From: Mycobacterium marinum
Lineage (GTDB): Bacteria > Actinomycetota > Actinomycetes > Mycobacteriales > Mycobacteriaceae
Reading direction: 5' to 3'
DNA length: 64,000 bases
NCBI RefSeq assembly: GCF_003391395.1
Contig: NZ_CP024190.1
Coordinates: 868,001-932,000 of the forward strand
The position numbers and the translations under genes were made by a program. Positions 8,932 through 17,528 of this stretch are shown here, in pieces. Position 1 is the first letter of the stretch; each line of letters opens with the position of its first letter. The notes under the pieces were generated by a model. That model was not told the DNA's origin and ran no database searches. It was given only the letters and a program-made list of their open reading frames with translations.

Positions 8932-10455
8932 ATGACCGTGTTTGCACGTCCGGGTTCGGCCGGGGCGCTGATGTCGTTTGAGTCCCGGTACGGAAATTTC
9001 ATCGGGGGTGAGTGGGTCGCCCCGGCGCGGGGCCGTTACTTCGAAGACCTGACCCCGGTGACCGGCCAGCCATTTTGCGAGATACCTCGCTCTGATGAGG
9101 CCGATGTCGAGATGGCGCTCGACGCCGCACATGCGGCGGCCCCGGCCTGGGGCAAGATGGCCCCGGCCGAGCGAGCCGCGATCCTGAACAAGATCGCCGA
9201 CCGGATCGATGAAAACAGGGCCGCGCTGGCGGTGGCCGAAGTCTGGGACAACGGCAAACCGGTCCGAGAGGCAATAGCCGCTGACATCCCGCTGGCGGCG
9301 GATCACTTCCGCTACTTCGCAGCGGCGATCCGGGCCCAGGAAGGTTCGCTGTCGCAGATCGATCAGGACACGGTCGCCTACCACTTTCACGAGCCGCTCG
9401 GGGTGGTGGGGCAGATCATTCCGTGGAACTTCCCGATCCTGATGGGTGCTTGGAAGCTGGCGCCGGCGCTGGCGGCCGGTAACGCGGTGGTGCTCAAGCC
9501 CGCGGAGCAGACGCCCGCGTCGGTGTTGTACCTGATGTCGCTGATCGGTGACCTGTTGCCGCCCGGGGTGGTCAACGTCGTCAATGGTTTCGGCGCCGAA
9601 GCGGGCAAGCCGCTGGCGTCCAGCAACCGAATTGCCAAGGTCGCGTTCACCGGAGAGACCACCACCGGGCGCCTGATCATGCAGTACGCCTCACAAAACC
9701 TGATCCCGGTAACTCTGGAACTCGGCGGCAAGAGCCCCAACATCTTCTTTTCTGATGTGATGGCCAAGCCCGACGACTTCCAGGACAAGGCGCTGGAGGG
9801 TTTCACGATGTTCGCCCTCAACCAGGGCGAGGTGTGTACCTGTCCGTCGCGCAGCCTGATCCAGGCCGACATCTATGACGAGTTCCTGGAACTGGCGGCG
9901 ATCCGGACCAAGGCGGTTCGGCAGGGCGATCCCTTGAACATCGAGACGATGCTGGGGTCACAGGCCTCCAACGACCAGCTGGAAAAGGTGTTGTCCTACA
10001 TCGAAATCGGCAAGGAAGAGGGTGCCAAGGTCATTACCGGCGGCGAGCGCGCCGAACTCGGCGGTGACCTGTCCGGCGGCTTTTACATGCAGCCGACGAT
10101 CTTCAGCGGCACCAACAAGATGCGGATCTTCCAGGAGGAGATATTCGGTCCGGTGGTGGCGGTCACGCCGTTCACCGATTACGACGACGCGATGGGTATC
10201 GCCAACGACACCCTCTACGGTTTGGGTGCGGGGGTGTGGAGCCGCGACGGCAACACGGCCTACCGGGCCGGCCGGGACATCCAGGCGGGCCGGGTGTGGG
10301 TCAACTGCTATCACGTCTACCCGGCGCACTCGGCGTTCGGTGGCTACAAGCAGTCCGGCATTGGCCGGGAAGGCCATCAGATGATGCTGGGCCACTATCA
10401 GCAGACCAAGAACCTGTTGGTGTCCTACTCGGATAAGGCTTTGGGGTTGTTCTGA
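8932..10455 (+). CDS. NAD-dependent aldehyde dehydrogenase (Rv0458 type)
   Basis: ALDH family enzyme of 507 residues that oxidises an aldehyde to the acid with NAD. Motifs: GQIIPWNFP around 160, the general base in LELGGK (Glu263), and the nucleophile in GEVCTCPSR (Cys302, with a second Cys at 304). The CTC form of the active site is typical of the acetaldehyde-type enzymes near ExaC/AldB. GAGGAG lies eight bases before the ATG. It is coupled by a one-base stop-start overlap (TGATG) to a DUF779 gene, a pairing common for this enzyme group. It is divergent from the oligopeptidase gene with a 56-base gap. Confidence 0.93.
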   Translation: MTVFARPGSAGALMSFESRYGNFIGGEWVAPARGRYFEDLTPVTGQPFCEIPRSDEADVEMALDAAHAAAPAWGKMAPAERAAILNKIADRIDENRAALAVAEVWDNGKPVREAIAADIPLAADHFRYFAAAIRAQEGSLSQIDQDTVAYHFHEPLGVVGQIIPWNFPILMGAWKLAPALAAGNAVVLKPAEQTPASVLYLMSLIGDLLPPGVVNVVNGFGAEAGKPLASSNRIAKVAFTGETTTGRLIMQYASQNLIPVTLELGGKSPNIFFSDVMAKPDDFQDKALEGFTMFALNQGEVCTCPSRSLIQADIYDEFLELAAIRTKAVRQGDPLNIETMLGSQASNDQLEKVLSYIEIGKEEGAKVITGGERAELGGDLSGGFYMQPTIFSGTNKMRIFQEEIFGPVVAVTPFTDYDDAMGIANDTLYGLGAGVWSRDGNTAYRAGRDIQAGRVWVNCYHVYPAHSAFGGYKQSGIGREGHQMMLGHYQQTKNLLVSYSDKALGLF

Positions 10456-10955
10456 TGCCGGAGCCGTCGGCGCCGTCGGGGGTGGTGATCACCGCGGGCG
10501 CCGCTGAATTGCTCACCCGATTGCAGGACCGGCACGGTCCGGTGATGTTCCATCAGTCGGGCGGCTGCTGCGACGGGTCCTCGCCGATGTGTTACCCGAG
10601 CGGCGACTTCCTCGTCGGTGATCGCGACGTATTGCTCGGGACGCTTGATATCGGCAAGCAGACCGGGGCAGAAGGCGTCGCGGTGTGGATCTCCGGTCCG
10701 CAATATCAGGCGTGGAAGCACACTCAACTGGTCATCGATGTGGTGCCGGGCCGTGGTGGCGGGTTCAGCCTGGAAGCGCCGGAGGGTATGCGGTTCCTCA
10801 GCCGCGGCCGAGTCTTCACCGACGAGGAGCAGGCGCTGCTGGAAGAGACGCCGGTGATAACCGGTGCCGCCTATGAGCGTGGTGAGCGTCCGGCGGTGCC
10901 AGGTGAGGTGGTGGCCGACAACGCGCCGGGAGCGTGCCCGGCCAGTCGGCCCTAG
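10455..10955 (+). CDS. DUF779 family protein (Rv0459 type)
   Basis: Protein of 166 residues, DUF779. The conserved block FHQSGGCCDGSSPMC at about 33-47 holds three cysteines, and VWISGPQYQAWKHTQLVIDVVPGRGGGFSLEAP is the second family block. The function is not established. Its ATG overlaps the aldehyde dehydrogenase stop by one base, which strongly suggests co-expression and a role tied to aldehyde oxidation. The last 30 residues after ERGERPAVPGE are Ala/Pro rich and probably disordered. Confidence 0.88.
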   Translation: MPEPSAPSGVVITAGAAELLTRLQDRHGPVMFHQSGGCCDGSSPMCYPSGDFLVGDRDVLLGTLDIGKQTGAEGVAVWISGPQYQAWKHTQLVIDVVPGRGGGFSLEAPEGMRFLSRGRVFTDEEQALLEETPVITGAAYERGERPAVPGEVVADNAPGACPASRP

Positions 10956-10975
10956 CCGCAGTAAGGTCGTAAGGC

Positions 10976-11254
10976 GTGATACCCCTTCCACGTGCGTGGC
11001 TGCTGACAAGCGCCATGCTGGTCGGTGGCGCGGTCGGGCAATTGGCCGGGGTGGGATCCAGCATTCTGGTTCACACCCGGGTCCGGCCGGACCTCGTTAT
11101 TGCGCTGGTGGTTGGGATTCCCAGTCTGATTGGCATGTTGGTGATCTTGTTCTCGGGGCGCCGCTGGGTGACGGTGTTGGGCGCGTTCATCCTCGCGTTG
11201 GCTCCGGGTTGGTTGGGTGTGCTCGTTGCGATTCAGGTGGCCTCTCATGGCTAA
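10976..11254 (+). CDS. Small membrane protein (Rv0460 type)
   Basis: Predicted membrane protein of 92 residues with three hydrophobic segments (about residues 7-30, 40-58 and 65-88). The GTG start at 10976 is followed by a positively charged position and the first helix; a later ATG (residue 14) would cut the first helix, so the longer form is preferred. AAGG motifs lie just upstream but spacing is not ideal. It follows the DUF779 gene by 20 bases and its end overlaps the next gene by eight bases, so it is probably part of the same operon. Function unknown. Confidence 0.75.
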   Translation: MIPLPRAWLLTSAMLVGGAVGQLAGVGSSILVHTRVRPDLVIALVVGIPSLIGMLVILFSGRRWVTVLGAFILALAPGWLGVLVAIQVASHG

Positions 11255-11858
11255 AGACGATCTCGATTCGAACCCGGGAACCGAGCCGTTCGTGCCGGAG
11301 TTCGATACCGGTGAACGCTCGGTGCCGTTCGTGCCGGATTTCGATACGGACTCCAAGCCGTTTGCCGGTTTGGCCGCCGCGGTGGTGACGGAGCCGAAGA
11401 AGTCGTCGGTCGAGCTGGTGGACCTGTCCGAGGCGTCGGCGCCGCTGACAACTCTGGATAGGCACTCTCTGGATGGGGATTCGCAGGCCGATGGCACCGC
11501 TACCCCGGCGCCATCGGTTACCGTGCCGAGTCGGTACGTCTACCTGAAGTGGTGGAAGTTCGTGCTGGTCGTGCTGGGCGTGTGGTTCGGCGCGGCCCAG
11601 GTCGGGCTCAGCCTGTTCTACTGGTGGTTTCACACCATTGACAAGACGCTGCCAGTCTTCGTGGTGCTGGTCTACCTGGTGCTGTGCGCGGTGGCCAGCT
11701 TGCTGCTGTCAATGGTTCAGGGCAGGCCGCTGATCACGGCGTTGTCGCTCGCGTTGATGTCGGCACCGTTTGCCTCGGTCGCGGCCGCGGCGCCGCTGTA
11801 TGGCTCCTACTTCTGCGAGCATGCGAGTCGCTGCCTGGTCGGCGTCATTCCCTATTAG
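11247..11858 (+). CDS. Membrane protein with acidic N-terminal repeats (Rv0461 type)
   Basis: Protein of 203 residues: an acidic, probably cytoplasmic N-terminal half and three membrane helices in the C-terminal half (about 103-122, 130-150, 158-180). The N-terminus carries a near-duplicate, EPFVPEFDTG then VPFVPDFDTD, at about residues 13-35. ATG at 11247 overlaps the end of the preceding gene by eight bases. Two cysteines sit near the C-terminus (YFCEHASRCLVG). I know no function; the operon position behind the aldehyde dehydrogenase genes is the only clue. Confidence 0.78.
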   Translation: MAKDDLDSNPGTEPFVPEFDTGERSVPFVPDFDTDSKPFAGLAAAVVTEPKKSSVELVDLSEASAPLTTLDRHSLDGDSQADGTATPAPSVTVPSRYVYLKWWKFVLVVLGVWFGAAQVGLSLFYWWFHTIDKTLPVFVVLVYLVLCAVASLLLSMVQGRPLITALSLALMSAPFASVAAAAPLYGSYFCEHASRCLVGVIPY

Positions 11859-11915
11859 GCCACGGGCTGCTGAAGCGCCGCGCCTGCGCCTTCCGGAATA
11901 TCGGGGGCTTGTCGG

Positions 11916-13100
11916 TCATGGTCTGTTTATCGTTTCCCGGACCAGCCCGGCGGTCGCAACCAAATCGGACACCGAATGGTTCACATTGATGAAGAACCGA
12001 AGGCGGGTCGCATCCTTGGATACCGCGGGATACGTGATCGGAAATACTCGTATGCCATTGCGCATAAGTTCGTCATAAAATGCATAGACGCGGTTGAAAT
12101 CGGCGATCACGGGAACAATGGGGGTGGTCTGGTTGGGCGTGTCCTGTCCTAAGGCGCGCCGAAAAGACTCGCTTTTCATCTGTAGTTCCGAAACTAGTTC
12201 CGGTCGATCTCTGAGTAGCTCTACCGCGCGCAGTGCGGCCGCGGCGAGCGGGCCGGGTAGTCCGGTGCTGAACACGAATCCAGGGCAATTGTATTTAAGG
12301 TACATAATTAAGTCGGCCGACCCGGCGATGTATCCTCCGCAGCTGCCGAAAGTCTTGCTCAGCGTGCCCATCTGAATATCGACTACTTGGGGTGGCAGCC
12401 CGAAGGTTTCGGTGATGCCGCGGCCGGTCTTTCCGACCGTGCCGATGGCGTGTGCCTCGTCAACGAACAGCAGAAACCCGTACTTCTCTTTCAGCTCCGC
12501 GATCTCGGCGAGCGGTGGCAGGTCGCCGTCCATGCTGTAAAGGCCCTCGATGCATACCGCCACTCGTCCGGGATGGTCCTTGTGCTGCTCGAGTAGGGAT
12601 GCGAGGGCGCCGACATCGTTGTGCGGGAAGTGCAGCGACCTGGCCCGTGCCAGCTTCACGCCGACGGCGATGCTGTTGTGGACCCAGTGGTCGCAGATGA
12701 TCACATCTTCCTCGGAGAGCAGGAAGCCGAGGGTGGAGACGTTCGTGTTGTATCCGCTGACGAAGGCGAGCGCTTTCTCCTGTCCCAGCAATTCGGCCAG
12801 GGCATTTTCCAGGGCGCTGTGAATGTCGAACTCGCCGGCGACAAGTCGGGAAGCGCCCGCGGAGCAGCCATATCTTTGCACCGCCGCGGTAGCGCCCTCT
12901 TTAACGCGGGGATCCGCGCACAGTCCTAAATAGTCATAGCAGGCAAAATTGAGGACCGGTCCGTTGCTTCCCTCATATTTTGCGATGTTGCCGTGTGACA
13001 GGCTTTGAAAATACGGGTATTCGTCGGTAATGTCGTCGATGCGCTCCGGCAACTCCCTGAGCTCGTAGTAGTTTCGCGATTTCCATGTTGACACTGGCAT
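11916..13100 (-). CDS. Alpha-oxoamine synthase (AONS/KBL/SPT-like)
   Basis: PLP enzyme of 394 residues from the family that condenses an amino acid with an acyl-CoA or acyl-ACP thioester and releases CO2 (BioF, Kbl, ALA synthase, serine palmitoyltransferase, CqsA). Visible signatures: NFACYDYLGL near the N-terminus, GYNTNVSTL, DEAHAIGTVGKTGRG, and the PLP lysine in GTLSKTFGSCGGYI. The start ATG at 13100 has AAGGAA about seven bases upstream. It stands alone, convergent with the Rv0461-type gene and divergent from lpdC, in a spot where M. tuberculosis has no gene by my recall. Flanking DNA is visibly AT-richer than neighbours, a sign of transfer. It is not in a biotin operon, so the product could be a lipid-like amino ketone rather than a biotin precursor; substrate cannot be read from the sequence. 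Confidence 0.88.
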   Translation of the reverse strand: MPVSTWKSRNYYELRELPERIDDITDEYPYFQSLSHGNIAKYEGSNGPVLNFACYDYLGLCADPRVKEGATAAVQRYGCSAGASRLVAGEFDIHSALENALAELLGQEKALAFVSGYNTNVSTLGFLLSEEDVIICDHWVHNSIAVGVKLARARSLHFPHNDVGALASLLEQHKDHPGRVAVCIEGLYSMDGDLPPLAEIAELKEKYGFLLFVDEAHAIGTVGKTGRGITETFGLPPQVVDIQMGTLSKTFGSCGGYIAGSADLIMYLKYNCPGFVFSTGLPGPLAAAALRAVELLRDRPELVSELQMKSESFRRALGQDTPNQTTPIVPVIADFNRVYAFYDELMRNGIRVFPITYPAVSKDATRLRFFINVNHSVSDLVATAGLVRETINRP

Positions 13101-13547
13101 TGTGATTCCTTGGGTCGCTCGGCTTGGGGCGGGGGTTGCGGAATATTTCTGGATCGAGGCGCAGTTCATCGGCGGCGGTTGCCGAATTCTGGAAACCAGC
13201 AGGCGGGCCGACGCGTGTATGTTAGCGAGACTAAAATTTTCGGTGCGGGTAATGGCGTGGTTGAGCTTAAGTGGAATTGTCCACATCGATATACGTTTCC
13301 GCAAGATCCGACCTTGTGAATGTGCAAATTAGAATTAGTTTCGATTATTAGAAATCATTCGCGTCGCGGGATCTGACTTCACTCCGGACGCGCGCAATGG
13401 CGGGCAGCTGATTGGGTGATGGGGCCGGTGTCACCGGCCCGCGCCCGGCCTCACCCGATGCCGCTGCGGTACGGGCGGGCCGACCGGGCCGCGGTGTTGA
13501 CCCGGTAGGTCGGTCCAACGCCGTACCCGGCCGTTAGGGTGGGTGCC
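13101..13547. other. AT-rich intergenic region between oxoamine synthase and lpdC
   Basis: This 447-base gap separates two divergent genes and shows no convincing coding frame. The part from about 13130 to 13370 is clearly AT-richer than the surroundings. It holds a short inverted repeat, GTGGA-ATTG-TCCAC at 13271-13284, and a TTTC/GAAA mirrored pair near 13340-13355, which may be operator sites. On the plus strand TAGGGT at 13535-13540 lies seven bases before the lpdC GTG and is a good leaderless -10 element. Confidence 0.5.
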
Positions 13548-14942
13548 GTGACCCACTATGACGTCGTCGTCCTCGGAGCCGGTCCAGGCGGATACGTGGC
13601 GGCCATCCGTGCCGCACAACTTGGCCTGAACACCGCAATCGTCGAACCGAAGTACTGGGGCGGAGTCTGCCTCAACGTTGGCTGCATCCCGTCCAAGGCG
13701 CTGCTGCGCAACGCCGAACTTGCGCACATCTTCACCAAGGACGCCAAGGCTTTTGGCATCAGCGGCGAGGCCACCTTCGATTATGGTGTGGCGTTCGACC
13801 GCAGCCGGAAAGTGGCCGAGGGCCGCGTAGCCGGTGTGCACTTCCTGATGAAGAAGAACAAGATCACCGAGATCCACGGCTACGGGAAATTCACCGACGC
13901 CAACACGCTCTCGGTGGATCTCAATGACGGCGGTACCGAGAAGGTGACGTTCGACAACGCCATCATCGCCACCGGCAGTAGTACCCGGCTGGTGCCCGGC
14001 ACCTCGCTGTCGACCAACGTGGTGACCTACGAAGAACAGATCCTGACCCGCGAATTGCCCAAGTCGATCATCATCGCCGGAGCCGGTGCCATTGGCATGG
14101 AGTTCGGTTACGTGCTGAAGAACTACGGCGTTGACGTCACCATCGTGGAGTTCCTGCCGCGCGCACTGCCCAACGAGGACGCCGAGGTGTCCAAGGAGAT
14201 CGAGAGACAATTCAAGAAGCTGGGCGTCAAGATCCGGACCGGAACCAAGGTCGAGTCCATCTCCGACGATGGCTCTGCGGTCACGGTGGTCGTCAGCAAG
14301 GACGGCAAGTCCGAGGAACTCAAGGCCGACAAGGTATTGCAGGCCATTGGGTTCGCCCCGAATGTCGAGGGCTACGGGCTGGACAAGGCCGGCGTCGCGT
14401 TGACCGACCGCAAGGCCATCGGTATCGGCGAGTACATGCAGACCAGCGTCGGGCACATCTATGCGATCGGTGATGTCACCGGGCAGCTGATGCTGGCGCA
14501 CGTGGCTGAGGCCATGGGGGTCGTGGCGGCCGAGACCATCGCCGGCGCTGAGACCCTGTCCCTGGGCGACTACCGCATGCTGCCGCGCGCCACGTTCTGC
14601 CAGCCGCAGGTAGCCAGCTTCGGGCTCACCGAACAGCAGGCGCGTGATGAGGGCTACGACGTCAAGGTTGCCAAGTTCCCATTCACGGCCAACGGAAAAG
14701 CCCATGGTCTGGGCGACCCCAGTGGCTTCGTCAAACTGGTGGCCGACGGCAAGCACGGCGAGCTGTTGGGCGGGCACCTGGTCGGACACGACGTGTCGGA
14801 GCTGTTGCCGGAGCTGACCTTGGCGCAGAAGTGGGACCTCACGGCAACAGAGTTGGCGCGCAACGTGCACACTCACCCGACGATGTCCGAGGCGCTGCAG
14901 GAGTGCTTCCACGGCTTGGCCGGGCACATGATCAACTTCTGA
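13548..14942 (+). CDS. lpdC: Dihydrolipoamide dehydrogenase
   Basis: Flavoprotein E3 subunit of 464 residues that reoxidises dihydrolipoamide in the pyruvate and branched-chain keto acid dehydrogenase complexes and in the peroxynitrite reductase/peroxidase system of mycobacteria. Visible: FAD motif GAGPGG at 10-15, redox pair CLNVGC (Cys41, Cys46), NAD motif GAGAIG near 180, and the catalytic His443 in HTHPTMSE. Length equals that of M. tuberculosis LpdC (Rv0462). The GTG at 13548 begins the conserved MTHYDVVVLG; a GTG nine bases earlier is less likely. TAGGGT seven bases upstream suggests a leaderless start. A small membrane protein gene follows by two bases. Confidence 0.97.
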   Translation: MTHYDVVVLGAGPGGYVAAIRAAQLGLNTAIVEPKYWGGVCLNVGCIPSKALLRNAELAHIFTKDAKAFGISGEATFDYGVAFDRSRKVAEGRVAGVHFLMKKNKITEIHGYGKFTDANTLSVDLNDGGTEKVTFDNAIIATGSSTRLVPGTSLSTNVVTYEEQILTRELPKSIIIAGAGAIGMEFGYVLKNYGVDVTIVEFLPRALPNEDAEVSKEIERQFKKLGVKIRTGTKVESISDDGSAVTVVVSKDGKSEELKADKVLQAIGFAPNVEGYGLDKAGVALTDRKAIGIGEYMQTSVGHIYAIGDVTGQLMLAHVAEAMGVVAAETIAGAETLSLGDYRMLPRATFCQPQVASFGLTEQQARDEGYDVKVAKFPFTANGKAHGLGDPSGFVKLVADGKHGELLGGHLVGHDVSELLPELTLAQKWDLTATELARNVHTHPTMSEALQECFHGLAGHMINF

Positions 14943-14944
14943 GC

Positions 14945-15220
14945 ATGATTCGCACCGAAGCGGTGTTGGGCGGGGCCGGCGGTGTGACCGCCGGCTACCT
15001 GCTGTGGCTGGTGGCCATATCGATCGGTGATGATCTCACGACGGTAGGTCAGTGGAGCCTGGTCATATTGCTGCTGTCGGGTCTGCTCGCGGTTGGTGCG
15101 GCGCTGGTGGGTTTGCTGATGCGCTGGCGTAGCAGGTACGGCTGGTCGGCGTTCGTGTTCGGCCTGCCCGTGCTGCCGGTGGTGCTGACCCTGGCCGTGC
15201 TGGCCGACATCTACTTCTGA
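14945..15220 (+). CDS. Small membrane protein (Rv0463 type)
   Basis: Protein of 91 residues with three predicted membrane helices (about 8-26, 36-58 and 68-88). The ATG at 14945 is two bases past the lpdC stop, so it is almost certainly co-transcribed with lpdC. No catalytic motif is seen and the function is unknown; its conserved position next to lpdC is the only hint. Confidence 0.8.
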   Translation: MIRTEAVLGGAGGVTAGYLLWLVAISIGDDLTTVGQWSLVILLLSGLLAVGAALVGLLMRWRSRYGWSAFVFGLPVLPVVLTLAVLADIYF

Positions 15221-15493
15221 GGCTTTCAGCTGTTGGTGCTGGTCAAGAGTGGGTTGTCGAGCCCATTTGGCGATCCACGTGGACAGGACCCGCGCGGCGG
15301 GTTGGGGTGTGCGCGTATTGAGCCATGCCACCGCCGCGCCGCTGCGGCCTTCGTGCCGCCCCAGCGGCCGCTGATCACCGTCCAGGTAGACCAGCCCGGA
15401 GTCCGGCGGGCCGATCCGCACCCACTGGACCGGTAGCTATCCTCGCCGCGATGGGGTTGAACTACCGGTCCGGGGCGTCGGAATCCAGATTAT

Positions 15494-16732
15494 TTATGTG
15501 GGTAATGCCCTACCGCTGGTCGCTTCGGTCAAGCCGTGTTCCCAGGCGGCCGGCAACATCGGCATTCGTGAACCATGGCCGGACTCGCCATTGCCCAGAA
15601 TCGTCAGCCCCGCGGGCGATTGAACGGGTCGGTTGACAGCGGTACCGGCAAAGCCCATTGCATTTTGCTCGGAAGCCACTTCCGGAACCTTGCCGATGGT
15701 CGGGCCAGGCGTTGTAGTTGACGCCAGCCCGGCGTCGGGCATGCCACCTGGCTGCCAATTATCTTCCGCTTCCGCAAGCTCGGTACCTGCGGTTTCTTGG
15801 CGTTGGTCGACGGACTCCGTCTCCAAACGTGTCTGGTCAGCAAGGTACTGGCCGATGCCGACCGGCAAGGCGATCGGCAACGTCGTCGCAAGCGCAATCG
15901 GTATTCCGATCAGCGAGGTGACGAGCGCAACTGGCAACAGGGCCGCCAAAAGCGGAGGCGTCACGATAATTATCGCGATAGCGATGTAAAACGCGAAGAC
16001 GACCACAGAAAACGCGAGGGCAATAAGAATCGGGATGAGTAAAATTGCAAAAATTATTGTGTACGCGATGATTGCGAAAACCAAGAAGAATGTTATCGCA
16101 ATGAGGTTGATCAATATCGCAAGAATGATTTCGATAATATCCAACGGTTGTGCCAGTAGGGGGGCCGCGACGTTGGTGGCTGTGCCGATCTGGGTGTTGA
16201 GTATGGGCGGGGCTGGTGTGGTGTGGGGCATCGAGGCCAGCGTCGTGCCCGAGACGACTTGATAGGCGCTCATGGTGGTGGCCGCTTGGACCCACATCCG
16301 CGCGTAGTCGACTTCGTTGAGCGTGATGGGGATGGTGTTGAGCCCAAAGAAATTGGTCGCGACCAGCGCCGTGTGGGTGGTGTGGTTGGCGGCCAGCTCC
16401 GCCAGTGTCGGCATCGCAGCCAGCGCGCTGGTGTAGGCCCCGGCCGCCACCTCGTGCTCGGCCGCAGTCGCCGCGTAGTCGGCGCTGGTGGTGGTCAACC
16501 ACGCCAAGTACGGCGCGTGCGCGTCGACATAGCTCTGCGCGCTGGTCCCCTGCCATGCTGCGGCCTGTACCCCGCCCAGCAAGGTGGTGAGTTCTTCTGC
16601 CGCCGAGGTGTGTTCGGCGCAAAGTGCCGTCCATGCCGTCGCGGCCTCGTGCAGGGGCCCGGGGCCCGGTCCCGCGCTGAGCAACGCCGAATGTACCTCC
16701 GGCGGCGAAGCCATCCAGACGGATGCTGTCAC
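15494..16732 (-). CDS. PPE family protein with multi-helix membrane core
   Basis: PPE protein of 412 residues. It opens with the MASPPE form of the motif (residues 7-12) and carries the WxG turn (Trp60-Gly62), so it should pair with a PE protein and be handled by a type VII secretion system. Residues 198-295 are almost wholly hydrophobic (many Ile, Leu, Ala), enough for four or five membrane segments, followed by a polar tail of 115 residues. That core is unusual for the family and its codons are AT-richer than neighbours. The GTG at 16732 has a strong GGGAGG about six bases upstream. It is inserted between the Rv0463 and Rv0464c types, with no PE gene beside it. The N-terminal half resembles the PPE11 (Rv0453) group by recall. 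Confidence 0.9.
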   Translation of the reverse strand: MTASVWMASPPEVHSALLSAGPGPGPLHEAATAWTALCAEHTSAAEELTTLLGGVQAAAWQGTSAQSYVDAHAPYLAWLTTTSADYAATAAEHEVAAGAYTSALAAMPTLAELAANHTTHTALVATNFFGLNTIPITLNEVDYARMWVQAATTMSAYQVVSGTTLASMPHTTPAPPILNTQIGTATNVAAPLLAQPLDIIEIILAILINLIAITFFLVFAIIAYTIIFAILLIPILIALAFSVVVFAFYIAIAIIIVTPPLLAALLPVALVTSLIGIPIALATTLPIALPVGIGQYLADQTRLETESVDQRQETAGTELAEAEDNWQPGGMPDAGLASTTTPGPTIGKVPEVASEQNAMGFAGTAVNRPVQSPAGLTILGNGESGHGSRMPMLPAAWEHGLTEATSGRALPT

Positions 16733-16961
16733 AGTATTCCTCCCGAAATTTGATCCGCCACTGAACATCTCCACGACCAACGCAAGATCAAGCGACGCCT
16801 ACAGGCAACGGCGTAGTGCGAGAACGGGTCTCCCTCGCGCCGCAGCGTCAGCACTGTCGTGGGGTGCTGAAATTTACCAGGGCGTAGATGAGACCGGTAA
16901 CCGAGTCCCGTGGGCACGCAGGTCCCATCTCGTGGCGCCTGCTGCCGCTGTGCGCGACGGC

Positions 16962-17528
16962 CTAGCGGGGGTTGTCCAGCGGTACGCCAAGCGCGGTGAT
17001 TGTCGCCGCCAACGCATCGTATTGGGTTGCCAGCAGGCAGAACTCGATCAACCGGCGGCGGTTGAGGTGAATCTCGAGCTGCTCCCAGGTGGCGGGTGTG
17101 ACCGATCGGTTTTTGATCAGTTCATCGGTGGCAGTGAGCAGCGCCTGTTGCCGGGAGCTGAGGACCCTTCGGGGGCCGTCTCCCTGTGGAGCGTCAGGCC
17201 ACGCGAAGATCGTGGCCTGCGCCTGGGCGTCCAGCCCGGCGGCGCGCGCCATCCGGCGGTGATGCTGCAGCTCGTACTCGCAGGACCGCAGGTGCGCTAC
17301 CCGCAGGATCACCAACTCGGTATCGATCCTCGGTAGCCGTCCGTGCAGCAGACGCCCCGAGTAGATCGCCCAGGTCCAGAACAGGTACTGCCGGTAGCCC
17401 AGCGCGGTGAACAAGTGCATTTCCGGCGCCCGGACCGAACGGGCGGCCAGCTTGGCCAGCGCCCAGTTGACGGGCCCGAGCTGGCGGATGCCGCCCGACG
17501 GGATGCGTGCCACCTGGTCCCCAGTCAT
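16962..17528 (-). CDS. Carboxymuconolactone decarboxylase/AhpD-like protein (Rv0464c type)
   Basis: Protein of 188 residues with the CMD/AhpD fold signature ILRVAHLRSCEYELQHHRRMARAAGL near 90-115. Only one cysteine is present there rather than the CxxC pair of AhpD, so peroxidase activity is doubtful and it may be a lactone decarboxylase-like protein of unknown substrate. Its ATG overlaps the ramB stop by four bases (ATGA), so both genes are co-transcribed and translationally coupled. Confidence 0.83.
   Translation of the reverse strand: MTGDQVARIPSGGIRQLGPVNWALAKLAARSVRAPEMHLFTALGYRQYLFWTWAIYSGRLLHGRLPRIDTELVILRVAHLRSCEYELQHHRRMARAAGLDAQAQATIFAWPDAPQGDGPRRVLSSRQQALLTATDELIKNRSVTPATWEQLEIHLNRRRLIEFCLLATQYDALAATITALGVPLDNPR

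Noticed and set aside
13431..14927. Minus-strand frame of 498 codons across lpdC
   Set aside because: Shadow of lpdC; no recognisable domain and lpdC motifs are complete.
15221..15493. Short frames in the gap between the Rv0463 type and the PPE gene, including a minus-strand stretch ending near 15235
   Set aside because: No ribosome site, no recognised domain and no clear stop/start logic; could be a gene remnant but this cannot be supported.
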